A stretch of DNA of 64,000 nucleotides from Bosea vestrisii (GTDB lineage Bacteria; Pseudomonadota; Alphaproteobacteria; Rhizobiales; Beijerinckiaceae): positions 1,178,001 through 1,242,000 of the forward strand of contig NZ_CP126307.1 of NCBI RefSeq assembly GCF_030144325.1. The letters are read 5' to 3'. Shown here piece by piece: positions 36,670 through 44,880 of the stretch; the stretch's first letter is position 1; each line of letters begins with the position of its first letter. The notes beneath the pieces were generated by a model that saw only the letters and a list, made by a program, of their open reading frames with translations, made no database searches and was not told the DNA's origin. The translations under genes were made by a program, and so were the position numbers.

Positions 36670-38466
36670 TTACCGCGAGCCCCAGGCGTTCAGCCTTGCC
36701 ATCAGCGGGAACGGCGCGACCGGCGGCTCGAAGCGCGGCGCCATGCCGAGGATCGGCGCCGCCCGCTCGATCACCTTGCCGGTGGTCTTGCCGGCGTTCC
36801 AGGCCGCGGTCGAGTAGCCGCCGCTCTCGGCATAGCCCTTCGGCTCGTCATAGATGGCGAGGAACACATAGCGCGGCTTGTCCGAGGGCGCGATCGCCGT
36901 GAAGGTGGTGAAGTTCTTGTTCTTGGCATAGCGACCGTTGATGACCTTCTCGGCCGTGCCGGTCTTCCCGCCGACGAAATAGCCGGGAATGTTCGCGAAC
37001 CGGGCCGAGCCCTTGTCGCCGTTGAGCCGCATGATGAAGCGCATGGCCTCAGAGGTCTCCGGCTTGATCACGCGGACCGCGTCCTTCTTGGCCTCTTCCT
37101 CGGAGCGCTTCAGGAAGGTCGGCCTGATCAGGTAGCCGCCATTGACCAGGGCGCCCACCGCGGCCAGCGCCTGGAGCGGCGCGACCGCGAGACCGTGGCC
37201 GAAGGCGATCGTCGCGGTGTTGATCTCGCCCCAGCGCTGCGGAACGATCGGCGCGGCGCTTTCCGGCAGCTCGGTCGTCATGCGGTCGAGCTGCATCATC
37301 TTCTTTAGGAAGGCCTTGTGGCCCTCGACGCCGACCGAGAGCGCCATCTTGATGGAGCCCATGTTCGACGAGTGCAGGAACACCTCCGGCACGGTCAGCG
37401 TGCGGCCGGTGCCGTGGTATTCCTTGATGACCTGGCGGCCGAACCGCATCATGCCGCCAGCGGTCGAATAGCTCGAATTGATGTTGGCCTTGCCGGAATC
37501 GAGCGCCATCGCGATGGTCAGCGCCTTGAAGGTCGAGCCCATCTCGTAGACGCCGACATTCATCCGGTTGATCCGGTCCTTCTCCAGCGCGTCGACCGGA
37601 TTGTTGGGATCGAAATCGGGCAGCGAGACCAGCGCGATCACCTCGCCGGTGTTGACGTCCATGATGGCGCCGGCCGCGGCGATCGCCCGGTATTTCTCGA
37701 TGCCCTTGACCAGCTCGTCGCGCAGGAGGTGCTGGACGCGCATGTCGACCGAGAGCTGCACCGGCTTGAGGTCGGAGGCCTGTACCGCGAAGCCCGCGCC
37801 GTTCAGGTCCTGCAGCCCCTGCGAGTCAATGTACTTCTCCATGCCGGCGATGCCGATATTGTCGACATTGGCAAAGCCGAGCACATGGGCCGCGACATTG
37901 CCGTTCGGATAGACGCGCTTGTTCTCGGGCACGAAGCCGACGCCGGGAATGCCGAGCCTGTGGACCTCGGCCTGCTGGCGCGGCGTGATCTCGCGCTTGA
38001 CCCAGACGAAACCCTTCTTGGTGCCGAGCTTGTCGCGCAGCTCCTTGGCGTTGAGGTCGGGCAGCACCGCGGTCAGGAGTTCGGTCGCCTCGTCCTTGTC
38101 GAGGATGTTGCGCGGCTCGGCGAAGACCGAGACGGTGCGCACATCGGTGGCGAGCTGGATGCCGTTGCGGTCGAGGATGTCAGGCCGCGCCGCCGAGATC
38201 GCGTTCGAGGTCGCACGGCGCAGGCCGACCTGGTCGCTCGGGAAGGCCCCCAGCATGACGAGCCTGGCGACGATCGCCACGAACAGCCCGCTGAAGCCGA
38301 GAATGACGAGTCCAACGCGGGGCTCGCTCTTCTCGCCGCTCATCCGGAAGACGTCGCGCAGCCATTCGATACGGAAGCGCCATTTGCGCTTCGCAACCAC
38401 GGGTTTTTCGATCGCGGCGGCACCGATCCCGGGCGCCCCGGCGTGCTGGTTGAGCTCCTGGCTCAT
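36670..38466 (-). CDS. ftsI: Penicillin-binding protein FtsI (PBP3)
   Basis: Septal transpeptidase, 598 residues. Cytoplasmic tail, one membrane helix (RVGLVILGFSGLFVAIVARLVML), the PBP dimer domain, then the transpeptidase domain with catalytic serine in GSTFKALTIA, SxN as SSN (LHSSNMGSIKMAL) and KTG (GGKTGTAEKV). The start overlaps the ftsL stop by four bases. The last bases fall 7 nt from a repeat element. Confidence 0.96.
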   Translation of the reverse strand: MSQELNQHAGAPGIGAAAIEKPVVAKRKWRFRIEWLRDVFRMSGEKSEPRVGLVILGFSGLFVAIVARLVMLGAFPSDQVGLRRATSNAISAARPDILDRNGIQLATDVRTVSVFAEPRNILDKDEATELLTAVLPDLNAKELRDKLGTKKGFVWVKREITPRQQAEVHRLGIPGVGFVPENKRVYPNGNVAAHVLGFANVDNIGIAGMEKYIDSQGLQDLNGAGFAVQASDLKPVQLSVDMRVQHLLRDELVKGIEKYRAIAAAGAIMDVNTGEVIALVSLPDFDPNNPVDALEKDRINRMNVGVYEMGSTFKALTIAMALDSGKANINSSYSTAGGMMRFGRQVIKEYHGTGRTLTVPEVFLHSSNMGSIKMALSVGVEGHKAFLKKMMQLDRMTTELPESAAPIVPQRWGEINTATIAFGHGLAVAPLQALAAVGALVNGGYLIRPTFLKRSEEEAKKDAVRVIKPETSEAMRFIMRLNGDKGSARFANIPGYFVGGKTGTAEKVINGRYAKNKNFTTFTAIAPSDKPRYVFLAIYDEPKGYAESGGYSTAAWNAGKTTGKVIERAAPILGMAPRFEPPVAPFPLMARLNAWGSR

Positions 38467-38852
38467 GGGCGGGCTCCCGGCGTCGTCACGGCGTTGCTCT
38501 TGCGGTCCTTCGGCGTCTCGGTCGGTAGGCCGAGGCCGAGGTCTTCCAGCTTGCGGCCGATCGAGTCGACCTTCGGCCCGCGATTGGGAATGTCCGACAG
38601 GCGCACGATCTGTGTGATCGCCAGCGGCTGCAGATCGAGATGCTTGTCAGCCAGCGCCTGCAGGCGCTCGGGCCGGTTGAGGAACTGCCATTCCGCCTTG
38701 AGCACCGCGATCGCCTCGCGCTCGCGCTGGGCCTTGGCCTTCAGCTTCTGCAACTGCTCGGCCTGCAGCGTCGTCTCGTACTTGATCGAGTAGGCATAGA
38801 GCGCCGAGGACACCAGCGCGCCGATGGCGACGATATGCAAGAGCTTGATCAT
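38463..38852 (-). CDS. ftsL: Cell division protein FtsL
   Basis: Small bitopic divisome protein, 129 residues: one N-terminal membrane helix (LLHIVAIGALVSSALYAYSI) followed by a coiled coil (LQAEQLQKLKAKAQREREAIAVLKAEWQFLNRPERLQALADKHLDLQPL). It recruits FtsB/FtsW-FtsI. Identified by fold pattern and position between rsmH and ftsI. The C-terminal 45 residues are low-complexity. Confidence 0.9.
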   Translation of the reverse strand: MIKLLHIVAIGALVSSALYAYSIKYETTLQAEQLQKLKAKAQREREAIAVLKAEWQFLNRPERLQALADKHLDLQPLAITQIVRLSDIPNRGPKVDSIGRKLEDLGLGLPTETPKDRKSNAVTTPGARP

Positions 38853-38854
38853 GC

Positions 38855-39859
38855 TCAGCTCCTCCGGCGGGCTTGCGGCGCGGGTACGACGGCGAGCCCG
38901 ACGAGGTCGGGATCGGGCGCGCGCGGCGGAAGGTCGGTACGCTCCGCGGCGCGCAGCTTGGCCGAACGTGCCCGGGGATTGGCCCTGCTCTCGGCAACGG
39001 ACGGCGCGACCGGGCCTTTAGTGACGAGGCTGAACGTCGCCTGCGGCTGCGCCACGGCCGGGGCATGGCGCGAGCCGGTCGGCGCCCTCCCCGAACGCTC
39101 GGCGAAGAACTGCTTGACGATGCGGTCCTCGAGCGAATGGAAGGTGACGACGGACAGCCGCCCGCCCGGCTTCAGCACCGCCTCGGCGCCATGCAGCGCC
39201 CTGACCAGCTCGCCGAGCTCGTCATTGACCGCGATGCGCAGGCCCTGGAAGGTCCGTGTCGCCGGATGCGCGCCGCCCGGCTCGCCCCGGACGATGCCGG
39301 CGACGAGGTCGGCGAGCTGCTTCGTCGTCGTGATCGGCGCCTTGCGCCTGGCCTCGACGATGGCGCGCGCCACGGCGCGCGAGCGCCGCTCCTCGCCATA
39401 GTGATAGATGATGTTGGCGAGCACGCCCTCGTCGGCCTCGTTGACGAGCTCGGCCGCGCTCTGGCCGCTCGCTCCCATGCGCATGTCGAGCGGCCCGTCG
39501 AAACGGAAGGAGAAGCCACGCTCGGCCTGGTCGAGCTGCATCGAGGAGACGCCGATGTCGAGCACGACACCGTCGAGCGGCACCATCTGGAAGCGCTCGG
39601 CCTCCTCCGCCAGCGCACCGAAGCGGGCCTCGGCCAGCGTCAGCCGCCCGCCCATCGCCAGGACGAGGTCGGCGCCGCCGGCTATCGCGGTCGGATCGCG
39701 GTCGAGCGCGAGCAGCGTCGCTTCCGGCTCACGCTCCAGCAGTGCGCGCGAATAGCCACCGGCGCCGAAGGTTCCGTCGAGATAGCGGCCGCCGGGCTTG
39801 AGCGCGAGCGCATCGAGCGCCTCGTCCATCAGCACGGGAATGTGGGATTCGCCGGTCAT
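38855..39859 (-). CDS. rsmH: 16S rRNA (cytosine1402-N4)-methyltransferase RsmH
   Basis: SAM-dependent methyltransferase; 334 residues. HIPVLMDEALDAL, SAM motif DGTFGAGGYSRALLE, LDIGVSSMQLDQAERGFSFRFDGPLDMRMG and TTKQLADLV are diagnostic. The ATG (39859) overlaps the mraZ stop. A frame extending to 40495 is mraZ read out of frame. Confidence 0.96.
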   Translation of the reverse strand: MTGESHIPVLMDEALDALALKPGGRYLDGTFGAGGYSRALLEREPEATLLALDRDPTAIAGGADLVLAMGGRLTLAEARFGALAEEAERFQMVPLDGVVLDIGVSSMQLDQAERGFSFRFDGPLDMRMGASGQSAAELVNEADEGVLANIIYHYGEERRSRAVARAIVEARRKAPITTTKQLADLVAGIVRGEPGGAHPATRTFQGLRIAVNDELGELVRALHGAEAVLKPGGRLSVVTFHSLEDRIVKQFFAERSGRAPTGSRHAPAVAQPQATFSLVTKGPVAPSVAESRANPRARSAKLRAAERTDLPPRAPDPDLVGLAVVPAPQARRRS

Positions 39860-40314
39860 GGCATCGTCCTCGCGCCGAGCATGCGCCGGACGTCGCGCAG
39901 CTTTCCCCTGGCATCCTCGAGATGCGCCTTGAAGCGCTCCGGCTCCCAGATCTGGAACTTGTGGCCCTGCCCGACGAAGGTGACGGTATCGCCGATGCCG
40001 GCATGCGCCTTCAGCGCCTCGCTCAGCATCATCCGCCCTTCGGGGTCGACCTTCAACACCTCGGAGGTGCCGTTCAGCGCCGTCGAGAGCGACTCCCATT
40101 CCTCGGAGAAGGGCGAGAAGCGCGACAGGATCTCGTCGATCGTCGCCCGCAGCGCATGGCCACCGCAATCGAGACTGGCCTGGTCGAGCGCCGGATAGAC
40201 GTAGAGCCCCTCGTAGCCGTCCTTCGCCAGCACCGCGCGGAACGGAGCCGGGATCGAGACGCGCCCCTTGGCGTCCAGCCTGTTGGTGAAATGGGAGACG
40301 AAGCGGTCCGTCAA
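39856..40314 (-). CDS. mraZ: Transcriptional regulator MraZ
   Basis: 152-residue dcw repressor with two AbrB-like halves, each carrying the conserved pattern (LDAKGRVSIPAPFR and VDPEGRMMLSEAL). The start is a TTG at 40314 with AGGAGG five bases upstream. MraZ binds repeated TGGG boxes in its own promoter; four such boxes lie 160-195 bases upstream. Confidence 0.95.
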   Translation of the reverse strand: MTDRFVSHFTNRLDAKGRVSIPAPFRAVLAKDGYEGLYVYPALDQASLDCGGHALRATIDEILSRFSPFSEEWESLSTALNGTSEVLKVDPEGRMMLSEALKAHAGIGDTVTFVGQGHKFQIWEPERFKAHLEDARGKLRDVRRMLGARTMP

Positions 40315-40700
40315 CGCCGCCTCCTGGTCGGACTTCCGGTCGGACTCTGACGGCGCGAGGCGCGCCGGCAGGCGCCGGTGATCGATACCCCCGTCGATCC
40401 CGACATGGCGGAGCCGTCAGCCAAAATCCGCGCGGCACACGGGCTCTGACTTGTTGCTTGCCTGTCGGTCTCGACGGGATGATTTGGGATAGCATGGGAC
40501 AATATGGGCGTCAACGGATCCAGCGCTGCAGACGGAGGTCTGCCCGAGCCTGCAGGCATCACAGCCCGTTAAGGTTAACTATCCGTAAAAACGAGGATTT
40601 TTGGCTCGCGCAAAGGCCCAGCGGCGCCTATGAGAGCTGGCCGACCCGCCGGATCTGCGAAGAAATATTTTCGAGGTTACGCGCCCTGCTCGGCCGTCCT
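40315..40700. other. mraZ upstream region and ohrR 3' side; no gene
   Basis: The 386 bases between mraZ and ohrR hold the mra promoter and MraZ boxes (40475-40514), a leader of about 165 bases before mraZ, and a modestly AT-rich stretch at 40560-40600 (GTTAACTATCCGTAAAAACG). No open frame here has convincing coding character. Confidence 0.6.
40475..40514 (-). promoter_or_regulatory. mra promoter with four MraZ boxes
   Basis: Minus strand: -35 TTGACG (40514-40509), 17-base spacer, -10 TATCCC (40491-40486). Over and just past the promoter, four GGG boxes recur at exact 10-base steps on the plus strand: CGGGAT (40475), TGGGAT (40485), TGGGAC (40495), TGGGC (40505). This matches the TGGGN-N5 array known to bind MraZ, so autorepression of the dcw operon is likely. 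Confidence 0.82.
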
Positions 40701-41192
40701 TCAGTCCTCTGCCGCCGCCCTGCGCAGCAGCGCCTCGCGCAGGGCCCGAACATCGTCCAGCAGGCGCCCCGGCGGGACACCGCTGTCCTCGATCGCGCAG
40801 GGCACGGGATTGGCTGACAGGCTCGCCTTCTCGCGCAGGGCATTGCCAGCGCCGGTCAACTCGACCAGCACCTGCCGCTCGTCCTCGCGGCCACGCTTGC
40901 GCAGAATGAGGCCGTTGCCTTCGAGGCGCTTCAGCAGCGGCGTCAGCGTGCCGGAATCGAGCATCAATCGATCGCCGATCGCCTTCACGCTCTGGCCGTC
41001 CTGCTCCCACAGCACCAGCATGACCAGATATTGCGGATAGGTCAGCCCGAGCTCGGCGAGGAACGGCCGATAGGCCCGGTTGAAGGCATGTGCGGCCGAA
41101 TAGACCGCAAAGCAGATCTGCTCGTCGAGCCCGCGCACCAATGTCGCCTTCGCATCCTTTGTCATGGCCTTGCCGTCAGTCGACCGCATCAT
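40701..41192 (-). CDS. ohrR: Organic hydroperoxide-responsive repressor OhrR (MarR family)
   Basis: 163 residues. The peroxide-sensing cysteine sits in EQICFAVYSAAHAFNRAYRPFL (C27), with the winged helix LTYPQYLVMLVLWEQDG...LDSGTLTPLLKRLEGNGLI and a second cysteine late in the protein (NPVPCAIEDS), suggesting the 2-Cys type. GAGGAG precedes ATG 41192. Divergent from ohr, which it should repress until oxidised. Confidence 0.93.
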   Translation of the reverse strand: MMRSTDGKAMTKDAKATLVRGLDEQICFAVYSAAHAFNRAYRPFLAELGLTYPQYLVMLVLWEQDGQSVKAIGDRLMLDSGTLTPLLKRLEGNGLILRKRGREDERQVLVELTGAGNALREKASLSANPVPCAIEDSGVPPGRLLDDVRALREALLRRAAAED

Positions 41193-41325
41193 GGCTCCTC
41201 AGAGAGGGGGAGCGATCCGATCGGATTGGAACAACCCGCCCATGAAACAGTCTCACCCTGCGATGGATCCAAGATACTCTTTCATTGCACCGAGCGCTGC
41301 CTGTTCACGGAAATTTGAATTGCAG

Positions 41326-41345
41326 ACAATTCGATTGTGCACAAT
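41326..41345. promoter_or_regulatory. Overlapping palindromes between ohrR and ohr (OhrR operator)
   Basis: ACAAT-TCG-ATTGT (41326-41338) and the perfect palindrome ATTGTGCACAAT (41334-41345) overlap in the AT-rich gap. The half site resembles the ACAATT/AATTGT type described for OhrR in other proteobacteria. Assignment rests on position and similarity of half-sites. Confidence 0.6.
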
Positions 41346-41395
41346 CTAATTTGCATCGACCACGGCGGACGCCCCGCCCAGCAAGGAGAGCAACG

Positions 41396-41821
41396 ATGAA
41401 GATCCTCTACACCGCCCATGGTTCCGCCACCGGCGGCCGCGAAGGCCAGGCCGCGACCGATACCGGCAACGTCAAGCTCGTGCTGAACACGCCGAAGGAA
41501 CTCGGCGGCGGCGGTGGCGAGGGCACCAATCCCGAGCAGCTCTTCGCCATGGGCTATTCCGCCTGCTTCCTCGGCGCGCTCAAGTTCGCCGCCGGCAAGG
41601 AGAGCGTGAAGATCCCGGACGATGCCCGCGTCAGCGCCGATGTCGGCATCGGCCCGCGCGATGACGGCAAGGGCTTCGGCATCGCCGTCAAGCTGACGAT
41701 CTCGGCGCCCGGCATCGAGAAGGCCAAGCTCGAGGACCTCGTCCAGAAGGCCCATATCGTCTGCCCGTATTCGGATGCGACCCGGGGCAATATTGACGTC
41801 CAGCTGACGGTTGCGGCCTGA
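41396..41821 (+). CDS. ohr: Organic hydroperoxide resistance protein Ohr
   Basis: Thiol peroxidase of the Ohr/OsmC fold reducing organic and fatty-acid hydroperoxides, usually with lipoylated partners. 141 residues from the ATG at 41396 (AAGGAG upstream). Both redox cysteines are present: GYSACFLGAL and HIVCPYSDATRGN, with the conserved TNPEQLFA block. An in-frame extension to 41285 covers the operator and is rejected. Confidence 0.96.
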   Translation: MKILYTAHGSATGGREGQAATDTGNVKLVLNTPKELGGGGGEGTNPEQLFAMGYSACFLGALKFAAGKESVKIPDDARVSADVGIGPRDDGKGFGIAVKLTISAPGIEKAKLEDLVQKAHIVCPYSDATRGNIDVQLTVAA

Positions 41822-41842
41822 ACTGGCGCCACCCATCTGATC

Positions 41843-41872
41843 CTCACGGCCGGGCATCCCTCCGGCCGTGAG
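41843..41872 (+). terminator. Probable terminator after ohr
   Basis: CTCACGGCCGG (41843-41853) and CCGGCCGTGAG (41862-41872) form a perfect 11-bp stem with an 8-base loop, 22 bases after the ohr stop. Only three T follow, four bases later, so termination may be weak. Confidence 0.55.
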
Positions 41873-41941
41873 ACGATTTGGCCTGCCCTGCCGCCGGCCT
41901 CGTTTCCGGAAGCCTCAACCTCAAAGCCTCTGGAACATCCC

Positions 41942-42895
41942 ATGATCGATCGCCGCCATTTCCTCACAGCGGCTGCAGCAGCCGCACTCGCGCCTGCCCT
42001 GCCCGCGCACGCCCGCGCTCCTCTGACCGGCGCGCAGGTGCCGGGCATCTATCGCCGCAAGCTCGGCGACCTCGAAATCACTGCGCTTCTTGACGGCTAT
42101 GTCCCGCTCGGCGCCCAGTCCTTCGCCGGCCCTGAGCCGACAACCGTCCGTCAGCTCATCGCCGGCGCCGGCCTCGACGAAAGCCTGCCGACTTCGGTCA
42201 ACGCCTTCGTCGTCAACAGCAAGGACCGGACCTATCTCGTCGACACCGGTTCGGGCGCCTGGAGCGCCATGGGCAACACCATGGGCCGGGCCGAGAGCAA
42301 TCTGCGCACCGCCGGGATCGAGCCGGCGCAGATCGACGCGATCATCCTGACGCATGCTCACCCGGATCATCACGAAGGCCTGCTCACAGCCGAGAAGACG
42401 GCCCGCTTCCCCAATGCCGAGCTGATCATCCACGAAGCCGAACACGCCTTCTGGCATGATGACGGCATCCTCAGCCAGGCGCCGACGGAGGTGAAGCCGT
42501 TCTTCGCCTCCGCCCGCGGGGCGCTTGCGCCCTATGCCAGCCGTACCCGCAAGGTGAAGGCGGGCGAGGTGGCGCCGGGCCTGACGCTCGAGCACGCTCC
42601 CGGCCATACGCCGGGACACAGCATCCTGCGGCTGTCCTCCGGCAACCAGCAGCTCCTACTCGTCGGCGATTGCATCCACAATGTCGTGCTGCAGACCGCC
42701 CAGCCCGAGATCACCTTCACCTTCGACGCCGATGCCAAGCAGGCCGTCGCCTCGCGCCGGCGTGTGCTCGATATGGCGGCGGCAGACAGGCTGGTGATCA
42801 GCGGCGCCCACATCCCCTTCCCCGGCTTCGGCAAGGTGAGCAAGGAAGGCAATGGCTACCGTTTCGCCACGGCGGAGTGGAGCTACACGCTCTGA
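41942..42895 (+). CDS. Exported MBL-fold metallo-hydrolase
   Basis: 317 residues. N-terminal DRRHFLTAAAAAALAPALPAHA is a Tat-type signal peptide. Metal-binding motif THAHPDHHEGL, then APGHTPGHS and VGDCIHN. The layout matches periplasmic metallo-beta-lactamase-fold hydrolases of unknown substrate often called quorum-quenching or lactonase-like. It shares fold and overall plan with the protein at 13688-14506 but is exported. A strong terminator follows. Confidence 0.9.
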   Translation: MIDRRHFLTAAAAAALAPALPAHARAPLTGAQVPGIYRRKLGDLEITALLDGYVPLGAQSFAGPEPTTVRQLIAGAGLDESLPTSVNAFVVNSKDRTYLVDTGSGAWSAMGNTMGRAESNLRTAGIEPAQIDAIILTHAHPDHHEGLLTAEKTARFPNAELIIHEAEHAFWHDDGILSQAPTEVKPFFASARGALAPYASRTRKVKAGEVAPGLTLEHAPGHTPGHSILRLSSGNQQLLLVGDCIHNVVLQTAQPEITFTFDADAKQAVASRRRVLDMAAADRLVISGAHIPFPGFGKVSKEGNGYRFATAEWSYTL

Positions 42896-42916
42896 TCGCA
42901 GCCTTACGCAAACACG

Positions 42917-42945
42917 AAAGGGCCGGGATCGCTCCCGGCCCTTTT
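42917..42945 (+). terminator. Bidirectional intrinsic terminator between the MBL gene and rnpB
   Basis: AAAGGGCCGGGA (42917-42928), loop TCGC, TCCCGGCCCTTT (42933-42944) followed by another T. The stem is a perfect 12 bp with a U-run on the plus strand and three U on the minus strand, so it can end both the MBL transcript and the rnpB transcript arriving from the other side. Confidence 0.88.
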
Positions 42946-42957
42946 CGCTGCGATGAG

Positions 42958-43383
42958 GGTGCCAGCCGGCCTGTAAGCCGGGTTTTGGATGGCCGGGAGC
43001 AGGCTCCCGCAGGAACTTGCCCCCGACGTGACGGCCATTCCTCTGGGACGTGCATTGCTGCGCGCCTCGAGCAACCAACCCGGACGACTGGACCTGGAAA
43101 CCGGCCCCTCCTCCCTTGCGGGCGAGCATCGTCCCTATTCGGTTTTGCTCCCGGTGGGGCTTGCCATGCCGTCCCCGTTGCCGGGTCCGCGGTGCGCTCT
43201 TACCGCACCTTTTCACCCTTACCGCGCGCCGAAGCGCGAGGCGGTTCGATCTCTGTGGCGCTTTCCCTGGGGTCGCCCCCGCCGGACGTTATCCGGCACC
43301 GTGTTTCCGTGGAGCCCGGACTTTCCTCCCCCGAAAGAACCTGAGCTCTTGCGGGAGCGGCCGTCCGGCCGACTGGCCGGCCC
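42958..43383 (-). ncRNA. rnpB: RNase P RNA (class A)
   Basis: Catalytic RNA processing tRNA 5' ends. On the minus strand it contains the hallmarks GAGGAAAGTCCGGGCTCC, GGTAAGAGCGCACCGC, CCCAGAGGAATGGCC and near the 3' end AACCCGGCTTACAGGCC. Helix P1 can form between plus positions 43367-43377 and 42961-42971 (one G-U pair). Ends are estimated to a few bases. A TTGACG lies upstream at 43413-43408 as a possible -35. Protein-coding frames across this region are spurious. Confidence 0.95.
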
Positions 43384-43418
43384 CCTGTGCGCTGTAAAGG
43401 CCGGAGCCGTCAAGCGCA

Positions 43419-43486
43419 TACGCAATCCCGTTGAGGGATTGCGTACTCCGCTCGTTGAAAATCACGCAAGTGCCTGATTTTCAACG
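43419..43486. repeat. Two tandem hairpins between the lytic transglycosylase and rnpB
   Basis: Hairpin 1: TACGCAATCCC (43419-43429) with GGGATTGCGTA (43435-43445). Hairpin 2: CGTTGAAAATCA (43453-43464) with TGATTTTCAACG (43475-43486). Both are perfect and lack a U-run. They lie downstream of one minus-strand gene and upstream of rnpB, so they could be terminators or an intergenic palindromic repeat. Confidence 0.6.
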
Positions 43487-43530
43487 ATGGATGAATCCGG
43501 CATCGCGAAGCGATCTGCCGGACTCAAAGC

Positions 43531-44186
43531 TCAGTTGCTGGCCTGGGCCGCACCGGTGATGGTGCGCACCTTGCCGCAATAGGCGCGGTTGGCGCCGCTC
43601 ATGCGGGTCGCCATGTGGCCGCTCTGGTACATCATCACGGTGCGGCAGGTGTCGCCGCCGGCGAGCTTGTAGGCCTGGCCGAGATATTTCATGGCATAGC
43701 GGGCGTTGGTGTCGGCATCGAGCAGGCCTGCTGCGCCGCCGCTGTAGCCGACGCCGCGCGCGGTCTGATGGCGGATCTGCATCAGGCCGAAGTTGCCGGC
43801 ATTGGCAGCGCGCGGATTGTAGCGGCTCTCGATGCGCACCACGGCGTCGGCCAGCGAGAACGGCACGCCATTGGCAGCGGCATGACGGGCGACCAGCGCG
43901 CGCAGCCCTCGGAGCCGGCGGGTGCCGCGAGTGGCGTGCGAGCTTCGCGAACGGTCCTGCCTCCCTTGGCCTGCGCCTTCCGCCCGCCCTTCGTCTGGGC
44001 GGTTTCGGCTGTCTCCTTCTGCGGATCCTGGCCCTGCTCGGCAGCGGCGGCCTGGCGCCGGATTTCGGCCTCCCGCACGATGAAGGCGCGGGCGTCCGTC
44101 TCGGCGTTCACCTGGGCAGAAGCGGGCTGAAGAAAGGCCAGGCAAATCGCAAAGGCGGCGCAGCCGCTACCGGAGATTTTGTTCAT
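43531..44186 (-). CDS. Lytic transglycosylase (SLT domain), secreted, single-base frameshift
   Basis: Signal peptide (MNKISGSGCAAFAICLAFLQPASAQ), a charged Ala/Gln/Lys-rich spacer, then an SLT domain: ANGVPFSLADAVVRIESRYNPRAANAGNFGLMQIRHQTARGVGYSG with the catalytic Glu in RIESRYNP. The frame breaks near CCC at 43906-43908 (plus strand). Adding one base joins APAGSEG to LRALVARHAAANG and gives about 218 residues. It cleaves peptidoglycan glycan strands; family-1-like enzymes often serve cell-wall remodelling. Confidence 0.85.
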
Positions 44187-44499
44187 GCAGAGGAAGCCTC
44201 ATCTTTCTTGTGCAGCGCAAAACAGGGCGGTGCAATGATAGATGAATGTGACGACAATCTGGCCGATACGACAGATAACCAAGCCATTACCGAACGTCGA
44301 TAAATACTTTAGCCTCGTTTCGAGAGCAGTAATTATCATGTATTGAGCGGCGGAACGATTCACCCTGCCCGGCGTTGACGCAGTTATGGCGGCACGCCAA
44401 ATCATCGCCGCACTGCGACCGCAATTCCCGGTCGCAATGCAAAAAGTCGGCTGAGGCTGGGATCGTGCCGCTGCAAGCGACCCGAGAAGGGGGAATGAG
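44187..44499. other. Divergent intergenic region, no gene
   Basis: 313 bases between the transglycosylase and the glycine-zipper lipoprotein, somewhat AT-rich near 44270-44340, so it likely carries both promoters. A hairpin GCGACCG/CGGTCGC lies at 44415-44435. No conserved RNA or coding frame was recognised. Confidence 0.5.
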
Positions 44500-44799
44500 A
44501 TGAAGACATTGATGGCAATCGCGGTTGTCGGGCTCGCTCTTGGCGCCTGCACACCACATGAGGAACGTGTCGGTGGCGGCGCCCTGGTCGGCGCGGCCAC
44601 TGGCGCCGTGATCGGTGGGCTCGCCACCGGCCGGGCTGGCGGCGCGCTGGCCGGAGCCGCGATCGGCGGAGCCGGCGGCGCGATCATCGGCTCGGCGACC
44701 TCGCCCTATCGCCGCGGCGGCTACTATTACGACGACGGCTACGGCGGCTGTCCCTACGGCTACTACCGCGACTATTACGGCCGGCTCTATTGCCGCTGA
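44500..44799 (+). CDS. Glycine-zipper lipoprotein
   Basis: 99 residues. Signal peptide MKTLMAIAVVGLALGAC with lipobox LGAC, lipidated at Cys17. A glycine-zipper hairpin follows (GALVGAATGAVIGGLATGRAGGALAGAAIGGAGGAIIGSA), then a Tyr/Gly/Arg-rich tail ending YYGRLYCR. Related small lipoproteins (SlyB/YMGG type) sit in the outer membrane. Strong AAGGGGG before the ATG. Function unknown. Confidence 0.85.
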   Translation: MKTLMAIAVVGLALGACTPHEERVGGGALVGAATGAVIGGLATGRAGGALAGAAIGGAGGAIIGSATSPYRRGGYYYDDGYGGCPYGYYRDYYGRLYCR

Positions 44800-44880
44800 G
44801 CCGCTGGCATTCTACGCAGATGCCATGGCCCGGAACGGCCATGGCTGGATGAGCGATGAAGTCGTCTTTCTGGGGGAGCA

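Noticed and set aside
42989..43477. Several open frames across 42670-43477
   Set aside because: They overlap the conserved RNase P RNA and have no recognisable protein content.
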